64,000 nucleotides of DNA, taken from assembly GCA_017626325.1 (NCBI GenBank), contig JAGAIZ010000060.1, positions 1-64,000 on the forward strand, written 5' to 3'. Shown here piece after piece: positions 58,540 to 64,000 of this stretch. The notes under the pieces are model-generated. The model saw nothing but the letters and a program-made list of their open reading frames with translations, made no database searches and was not told the DNA's origin. The translations under genes and the position numbers were made by a program. The DNA is from Lachnospiraceae bacterium. GTDB lineage: Bacteria > Bacillota > Clostridia > Lachnospirales > Lachnospiraceae. Every line of letters begins with the position of its first letter. The first letter of the stretch is position 1.

Positions 58540-59931
58540 ATGGATAACTTTTTTTGGAATAATCTTGCTCAATTTCAGGATTCTGTAGCATTGATGGAGG
58601 AATCAAAAGAAATCACTTATGCACAGTTGGACAAAATGGCGAGGGAGATTTCAAGTCACATGAAAGAGCGTTCGCTGGTTTTCTGCATTTGTAAGAATAC
58701 AATCGGAGCAGTTGCCGGATACGTTGGATTCCTTCAGAAAAGGATTGTTCCGGTAATGCTCAGTCATACAATTGACAGGACGTTATATGAAAATCTTGTA
58801 AATATTTATAAGCCGCAGTTTATTTGGTGTCCAAATGACTTTGCGGATAATTTGCCCTTGTATGAAAAGGAGAATTATAAACTGATTGAAACCGGAACAC
58901 AGGAACCGGCAATGGATGAAGAATTGGCTGTTATGTTGACCACCTCGGGCAGTACGGGAAGCCCTAAGTTTGTAAGACAGACATATATTAATATTCAGTC
59001 GAATACAGAGGCCATTGTTGAATATCTGGGAATTATCCCAGAGGACAGGGCCATAACAACGCTTCCGATGAATTATACTTACGGATTGTCAATTGTTCAG
59101 TCCCACCTTATGGCGGGAGCAAGGCTTGTGCTAACAGAAAAAAGCTTTTTTGACAGAGGATTTTGGGACTTTTTCAAAGAGTCTCAGGCGACTACTTTTG
59201 GTGCGGTTCCTTATACCTATCAAATGTTGGATAAATTGCGTTTCCTTCAGATGGACCTTCCGTCTCTCAGATATATTACGCAGGCTGGAGGAAGATTGGG
59301 GGAAGAGCTTCATTATAAGTTTGGATTAGGCATGCGCCAAAAAGGAAAAGCACTTGTAGTTATGTATGGCGCGACGGAGGCAACCGCAAGAATGAGTTAT
59401 GTACCTGCAGATAAAGCAGTTGAGAAAGCTGGTAGTATAGGTATCGCTATACCTGGCGGACACTTTGAACTGATTGACGTAGATGGAAGTGTGATTCATG
59501 AGCCGGATCAGGTTGGCGAATTGGTTTATTATGGACCTAATGTTACGCTTGGCTATGCTGAATCCAGAGAGGACTTGAATAAGGGTGATGAACGGAAAGG
59601 GCGTCTTGAAACAGGGGATATGGCGAAAAGAGATAAGGATGGCTTTTATTATGTAGTCGGCAGGAAGAAGCGTTTCCTTAAAATTTATGGTAATCGTGTG
59701 AATCTGGTAGAGGTGGAAGATCTTTTCAGTAAAGAAGGATTTGAAACTGCCTGTGTTGGAGAAGACGATCATATGCTTATATATACAACTTCCAATGAAA
59801 GTGATAAATTAGTTGAGTTTATTTCTTCCAAGACAGGATTAAACAGAACGGCATTTTCTGTGAAGCATATTGATGAAATTCCTCATAATGAGTCTGGCAA
59901 GGTTTTGTATTCTCAACTGCCAGTGAATTAA
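58540..59931 (+). CDS. AMP-dependent acyl-ACP/CoA ligase
   Basis: A 463-residue adenylate-forming enzyme. The ATP loop is LTTSGSTGSPKFVRQ; other core motifs are VMYGATEATARMSY, GELVYYGPNVTLGY and ETGDMAKRDKDGFYYVVGR; the C-terminal Lys motif is NESGKVLYSQL. It is short for the family (usually 500 or more). With the ACP just upstream (12 bp) it likely activates an organic acid and loads it on that ACP for glycan acylation. Confidence 0.87.
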   Translation: MDNFFWNNLAQFQDSVALMEESKEITYAQLDKMAREISSHMKERSLVFCICKNTIGAVAGYVGFLQKRIVPVMLSHTIDRTLYENLVNIYKPQFIWCPNDFADNLPLYEKENYKLIETGTQEPAMDEELAVMLTTSGSTGSPKFVRQTYINIQSNTEAIVEYLGIIPEDRAITTLPMNYTYGLSIVQSHLMAGARLVLTEKSFFDRGFWDFFKESQATTFGAVPYTYQMLDKLRFLQMDLPSLRYITQAGGRLGEELHYKFGLGMRQKGKALVVMYGATEATARMSYVPADKAVEKAGSIGIAIPGGHFELIDVDGSVIHEPDQVGELVYYGPNVTLGYAESREDLNKGDERKGRLETGDMAKRDKDGFYYVVGRKKRFLKIYGNRVNLVEVEDLFSKEGFETACVGEDDHMLIYTTSNESDKLVEFISSKTGLNRTAFSVKHIDEIPHNESGKVLYSQLPVN

Positions 59932-59945
59932 TCAAGGTGAAATAT

Positions 59946-60695
59946 ATGATATTAAAAGACAGGAATGTAATCATTACCGGAGCCAATGGCGGAATAGGGC
60001 GGGCGGTTGTATATAAAATAGCTGAAAACGGCGGCAATATCTGGGCCTGTGCCCGTACCAAAACGGCACAATTCGAACAGGATTTGCAAAAAACTGCTGA
60101 CCAATATGGCGTATGGATAGAACCAGTATATTTTGATATGGCGGATGAGAATCAGATAAAGAATGCCGTGAAAGAAATATCCAAAGAGAAAAAATGTATT
60201 GACGCGTTGGTAAACTGCGCTGGTATTGTTTATAATGGAACATTTACCATGACATCAGTCAATAAGTTAAAAGAGGTATTCGAAATCAATTATTTTGCTC
60301 AAATATATATGATGCAGTTGATTTCCAGGATTATGATGCGCCAGAAAAAAGGTTCTATTGTGAATGTGGCATCTGTAAGTGGAATAGAAACTACAGAAGG
60401 AAAGCTGGCATATGGTTCCAGTAAGGCGGCGTTAATCTATGCTTCAAAAGCGATTTCGAAAGAACTTGCGACATATAATATCCGCGTTAACGCATTGGCA
60501 CCGGGTTTAACAGATACGGAAATGAATAAAGTAATTTCAGAAACCGACCTTCAGAAAGTATTAGACAGAAGTAGCATGAAACGTATGGCAGCGCCTGAGG
60601 AAATAGCGAATGCAGTTCTGTTTTTGGCATCTGATCAGTCGTCATTCATGACAGGACAGGTTATGGTTGTGGATGGAGGAAGATTGTGGTCGTAG
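59946..60695 (+). CDS. Short-chain dehydrogenase/reductase (FabG-like)
   Basis: A 249-residue classical SDR: TGANGGIG cofactor loop, NCAG at strand 4, catalytic Ser of VASVSGIE and YGSSK with Tyr and Lys. Closest in layout to FabG ketoacyl reductases. Next to an ACP and an acyl ligase, it may reduce a beta-keto acyl-ACP to a hydroxyacyl group, giving for example 3-hydroxybutyryl; it could instead act on a sugar. AAGGTG supports ATG 59946. Confidence 0.85.
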   Translation: MILKDRNVIITGANGGIGRAVVYKIAENGGNIWACARTKTAQFEQDLQKTADQYGVWIEPVYFDMADENQIKNAVKEISKEKKCIDALVNCAGIVYNGTFTMTSVNKLKEVFEINYFAQIYMMQLISRIMMRQKKGSIVNVASVSGIETTEGKLAYGSSKAALIYASKAISKELATYNIRVNALAPGLTDTEMNKVISETDLQKVLDRSSMKRMAAPEEIANAVLFLASDQSSFMTGQVMVVDGGRLWS

Positions 60696-60713
60696 GTTAG
60701 TTGGGGGAATGAT

Positions 60714-61745
60714 ATGAGTGTAGTATTTACAAACGGCAGAGAGATAGGTAATGGGAATAGACCATATATTATAGCAGAGGTTAATTCAAGCCATAATGGC
60801 AGTGTAGAGTTGGCAAAGAAGATGATTGATGCATCTGTTGATGCCGGGTGCAGTTGTGTTAAGTTTCAATCATGGTCGACAGAATCCTTGTATTCAAAGA
60901 CATATTATGATGAAAATCCGATTGCTAAGAGATTTGTAAAGAAGTTCTCGTTGAACGAGGAAAAACTTCTCGAAGTAATGAACTATTGCAGGAGGAAAGG
61001 AATAGATTTCTCATCCACACCGTATTCAAACAGAGAGGTTGATTTTCTGGTAAATCATGATGTTCCTTATATCAAGATTGCTTCAATGGAAATTAATAAC
61101 TATCCATTTCTTAAATATATTGCTTCAAAGCAGATGCCGATTATCTTATCGACAGGAATGAGTGATTTTGAGGAGATACGGAAGGCAGTTTCCATCATAG
61201 AAAGCACTGGAAATCATAAGATATGTCTTTTGCATTGCATTTCCATTTATCCGGCAGAGCCGGAAATAATAAATCTGAATAATATTAAGATGTTGAAAAA
61301 TGAATTTCCAGAGTATCCTATAGGATTTTCTGATCATTCACTGGGGATGGAACTTGCATGTGCGGCAATAGCGCTTGGTGCTGATATTATAGAAAAGCAT
61401 CTTACATTAGATAAAAATCGAATTGGTATGGACAATCAGATGGCAATTGAACCAGGTGAAATGAATAACCTTGTGGCATTCTGCAATAATGTTTGGGCTG
61501 CAATGGGCTCTTATGAAAGACTTGTATCTGACGCTGAGATTGAACAGAGGACGAAGATGCGTAGAAGTCTGATTTATACAAGAGATATGTCCGCAGGAGA
61601 GATTATTACTGAGAACGATGTATATGCTAAAAGACCTGGAACAGGGATAAGCCCAGATAGGGTCAATTCAGTTATTGGAAATATACTAATTAGGGATATT
61701 AGGGAAGATACTCTTATTTGTTCTTCCGATTTTAAGCAAACATGA
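60714..61745 (+). CDS. NeuB-family nonulosonate synthase
   Basis: A 343-residue N-acetylneuraminate/legionaminate/pseudaminate synthase family protein. The TIM barrel shows EVNSSHNGSVELAKKMIDAS, CVKFQSW, LSTGMSDFEEI, IGFSDHSLGMELACAAIALGA and EKHLTLDK; a C-terminal SAF domain (RSLIYTRDMSAGEIITENDV) follows. It condenses a hexosamine with phosphoenolpyruvate into a nine-carbon sugar. The hydrolysing epimerase and CMP-transferase are not in the window but may follow beyond 64 kb. Confidence 0.88.
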   Translation: MSVVFTNGREIGNGNRPYIIAEVNSSHNGSVELAKKMIDASVDAGCSCVKFQSWSTESLYSKTYYDENPIAKRFVKKFSLNEEKLLEVMNYCRRKGIDFSSTPYSNREVDFLVNHDVPYIKIASMEINNYPFLKYIASKQMPIILSTGMSDFEEIRKAVSIIESTGNHKICLLHCISIYPAEPEIINLNNIKMLKNEFPEYPIGFSDHSLGMELACAAIALGADIIEKHLTLDKNRIGMDNQMAIEPGEMNNLVAFCNNVWAAMGSYERLVSDAEIEQRTKMRRSLIYTRDMSAGEIITENDVYAKRPGTGISPDRVNSVIGNILIRDIREDTLICSSDFKQT

Positions 61746-61764
61746 TTTTGAGAGGAATTTATCG

Positions 61765-62829
61765 ATGGTTAAAGTAAGTTTTATTGTGCCGGTGTATGGT
61801 GTAGAACGATATATTAATCAATGCATAGACAGCATTCTAAACCAGACGTTGAATGATTTTGAATTAATTCTTATTGATGATGGTTCTCCAGATAGATCTC
61901 CTCAGATATGTGATGAATACGCCAAAAAGGATAGCAGGATAAAAGTAATACATAAAGTAAATGAAGGGGTAGCAATTGCAAGGAATACTGGGCTGGAAAT
62001 TGCGTCCGGAGAATATGCTTATATTGTAGATTCAGATGATTGGATTGAAGCGGATGCGGCCGAGAAATTATATAAATCAGCAAAAGAAAAAAGTGTTGAT
62101 TGCGTTATGTCGGATTGTGTGTTGCATTATGAGAATGGGAACCAAATCAGAATGCAACAGTTTTCACAGAAATTTTATACTGAAGATAAAGATACTATTC
62201 AAAAATTGCAGGAATATGTATTGTGTCAGAAGTATAGTCCGTATTATTCGCCAAAGAGTCAAAATGGCTATGCTGCTCCTTGGGGGAAGTTTATAAGAAT
62301 GTCTGTCATAAAGGATAATAACTTATCATTTGATCCAGATGTAAAGGGGATTTTTGATGATGGTCTTTTTAGTCTGAATATTTTTGAATATATAAAATCC
62401 TTTTATTATGGTATGGAGCACACCTATAATTATCGGATTGTGGGGACATCTATAACTCATAAATTTAAGGATAATGCGATTGCTCTCTTAAGGACAAGTT
62501 TTGGGAAAATTGATGAATTTATAGTGAAACATGGTAAAGAACAATATCTTAGAAAGCCTTTTTATGCTCATGTTTCCAGATTTTTCATCTTTAGATTAGA
62601 CAGTTATTTTTTTAATTCTGAAAATAAGAAAACATATAAAGAAATAAAAAAAGAATTATTAGAGGTGCTTGATTCAAAATATTTTATGGAGGCTGTTGAG
62701 AATGTGAGGATGGAAGATCTTTCTAAACAATATAGGATAGCTATCAAATTGGCCAAGAAGAAAAATGTGTATGGTCTTAAGATTTTTGTTAAATTAAGGC
62801 GTATTTATTTGAAGGTTCGTAAAAGATAG
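61765..62829 (+). CDS. Glycosyltransferase family 2
   Basis: A 354-residue GT2 enzyme with a GT-A fold at the N-terminus: VSFIVPVYGVERYINQCIDS, LILIDDGSPDRSPQICDEYA and the metal-binding YIVDSDDWIEADA. The C-terminal 150 residues are variable and rich in Lys and Phe. It adds one sugar of the repeat unit on the cytoplasmic face. Donor and acceptor unknown. Confidence 0.9.
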   Translation: MVKVSFIVPVYGVERYINQCIDSILNQTLNDFELILIDDGSPDRSPQICDEYAKKDSRIKVIHKVNEGVAIARNTGLEIASGEYAYIVDSDDWIEADAAEKLYKSAKEKSVDCVMSDCVLHYENGNQIRMQQFSQKFYTEDKDTIQKLQEYVLCQKYSPYYSPKSQNGYAAPWGKFIRMSVIKDNNLSFDPDVKGIFDDGLFSLNIFEYIKSFYYGMEHTYNYRIVGTSITHKFKDNAIALLRTSFGKIDEFIVKHGKEQYLRKPFYAHVSRFFIFRLDSYFFNSENKKTYKEIKKELLEVLDSKYFMEAVENVRMEDLSKQYRIAIKLAKKKNVYGLKIFVKLRRIYLKVRKR

Positions 62830-62846
62830 AAAGGTAAAATAATGTT

Positions 62847-64000
62847 ATGGCATTATATGCTTTGATTATAACAGGAGGACTGTTGATTATATTGAATTTT
62901 GCTATTGGCAGAAGAGACTGGCTTAACCCGTCAGTTATTTTCTGTACAATGAATTTTATATATTCAGTAGTTTGTTTGGCAATCAAGTTCTCTTATTCAA
63001 TTGATTTCCATTTTAATACAGCGATTATATTGATGGGAGGAATGCTGATTTTTACTCTATTTAATATATTAGTGCATTTAAAGAGAAGAGTATATATTAA
63101 AAGCATTATGTCTTCTCAAATGGATATGCCTTTCTTTTATATTAATAGTCAGTGGGTTTGTATACTGATTGTATTTGAATTAATTGTTGCTTTGTACATG
63201 ATAAAGTATGCGCGAGATGTTTCAAGAGCTTTTTATGGGTCATCTCAAGGTATACTTTCTGACATTGGCATCCTAAACAATATAACAAAAAATAGAGGCG
63301 ATGAATTTAGAAATAGTGGTGTGCACGCAAGTGCAATATATGTACTTGGATGGCCTCTTTGTATAGCAGCAAATTCTATTATATCATGTGTTTTTATTTG
63401 GAATTATAAAAAAACACATGTAAAGGAGTTATTTATGCTGTTTCCGTCTGTAATTATGCTTATAATGAGTTTTTTGATTGGCTCAAGGTCTACAGCATTT
63501 AGATTTATAACTGCTTTCATTATCGAGTTTATAATAATCAGCAGATGGAATAACAAAAGTTATAGACAAGGTCAATTTAAGATGATTGTAAGGCTTATAT
63601 TTATACTTTCTATTATTCTGATTGGATTGGGTTATTCTATCAATTTAATTGGACGGCAAACAAGTATACCTATATTTGAATATGTAACAGCTTACGTAGG
63701 TGCACCTTTTTATAACCTTGATATCGCAATTCAAAATGGAATAGTAAAGTCTGAATTGTTTGGACAGGAAACGTTTCATCATTTGTATAAATTTTTAAGC
63801 TCACGGCTGGGAATATCTGAATGGAATTATAGTTTGAATCTTCCATATTTAAGATATCATGGACATTATCTTGGAAATGTTTATACAATGTATTTTATGT
63901 TTCTTGAAGACTTTGGTGGAATGGGTGTGGTTATTTTAACATCATTTATTGCATGGTACTATAATTCCACATATTCGACATTGATGAATTGGGACAGAAA
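62847..64000 (+). CDS. Wzy-like polysaccharide polymerase, cut by window end
   Basis: An open frame of at least 384 codons from ATG 62847 running off the window, so the C-terminus is missing. It encodes a very hydrophobic protein with about nine helices so far and a large loop (from about residue 275, with GRQTSIPIFEYV and LRYHGHYLGNVYTMY), the layout of O-antigen/capsule repeat-unit polymerases. The conserved FLIGSRSTAFRFI segment fits. The ribosome site (AAAGGT) is 11 bp from the start. It would join repeat units on the outer face after flipping. Confidence 0.8.
   Translation, partial: MALYALIITGGLLIILNFAIGRRDWLNPSVIFCTMNFIYSVVCLAIKFSYSIDFHFNTAIILMGGMLIFTLFNILVHLKRRVYIKSIMSSQMDMPFFYINSQWVCILIVFELIVALYMIKYARDVSRAFYGSSQGILSDIGILNNITKNRGDEFRNSGVHASAIYVLGWPLCIAANSIISCVFIWNYKKTHVKELFMLFPSVIMLIMSFLIGSRSTAFRFITAFIIEFIIISRWNNKSYRQGQFKMIVRLIFILSIILIGLGYSINLIGRQTSIPIFEYVTAYVGAPFYNLDIAIQNGIVKSELFGQETFHHLYKFLSSRLGISEWNYSLNLPYLRYHGHYLGNVYTMYFMFLEDFGGMGVVILTSFIAWYYNSTYSTLMNWDR

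Overview
The window looks like chromosomal DNA of a gut-type Lachnospiraceae (Clostridia, Bacillota). This rests on AGGAGG-type ribosome binding sites, TTGACA/TATAAT promoters, lipoprotein-anchored ABC transporters, a GH130 mannoside-phosphorolysis locus, DUF6465, DUF1700 and DUF4097 proteins, an Rpn-type nuclease and a Firmicutes CpsBCD/LCP capsule module. I see no rRNA, tRNA, CRISPR array, transposase or prophage. The genus is inferred only from gene content.

Layout. 0-6.6 kb: DNA repair. A radical-SAM/DUF4130 pair lies behind a promoter flanked by two GAAC-N4-GTTC LexA-type boxes, followed by an HPr-like protein lacking the active His, a nuclease-XPD helicase fusion and endonuclease IV. 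7-18 kb: an alpha-amylase-family enzyme, a complete branched-chain amino-acid importer (livJHMGF), a 41-codon orphan ORF and a heterodimeric ABC exporter. 17.8-30.7 kb: a beta-mannoside locus with convergent LacI and AraC regulators, a CUT1 sugar transporter, cellobiose-2-epimerase-type enzyme, two GH130 phosphorylases, an SGNH esterase and a single-chain GH1 glycosidase-mannose-6-phosphate isomerase fusion. 30.8-40.4 kb: potassium homeostasis (TrkA, TrkH, KdpD/KdpE-like two-component system, K+/H+ antiporter) with small membrane peptides and an Rpn nuclease. 40.5-46.1 kb: a PadR-DUF1700-DUF4097-PspC envelope operon and a 7TM/GGDEF/HD-GYP protein.

46.2-64 kb: surface polysaccharide. The first part (XRE regulator, CpsB phosphatase, Wzz-like protein, CpsD kinase, Ig-like membrane protein, LCP ligase, a sortase-B-like lipoprotein without catalytic residues, and a small secreted protein) has the composition of the rest of the window. 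After a strong terminator the DNA becomes A+T-rich. A glycan-specific operon then begins: tandem FdtA-type isomerase, DegT aminotransferase, GNAT protein, initiating sugar transferase, two NeuD/PglD-like acyltransferases, acyl carrier protein, AMP-ligase, SDR, NeuB-type synthase, GT2 and a truncated Wzy-like polymerase.

The most interesting signal is a pair of poly-G tracts at the head of this glycan operon. A 13-G run sits in the -35/-10 spacer of its only recognisable promoter. A 9-G run lies at the junction between the two FdtA domains, where gain or loss of one G gives an immediate stop codon and leaves a normal-length single-domain enzyme. Together they suggest slipped-strand phase variation of both amount and type of sugar product. 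Other notable items are the GH1-ManA fusion, the pseudo-sortase, the SOS boxes on the radical-SAM pair, an 11-bp-phased heptamer array before the Kdp-like kinase, and layered operators at the mannoside promoter.
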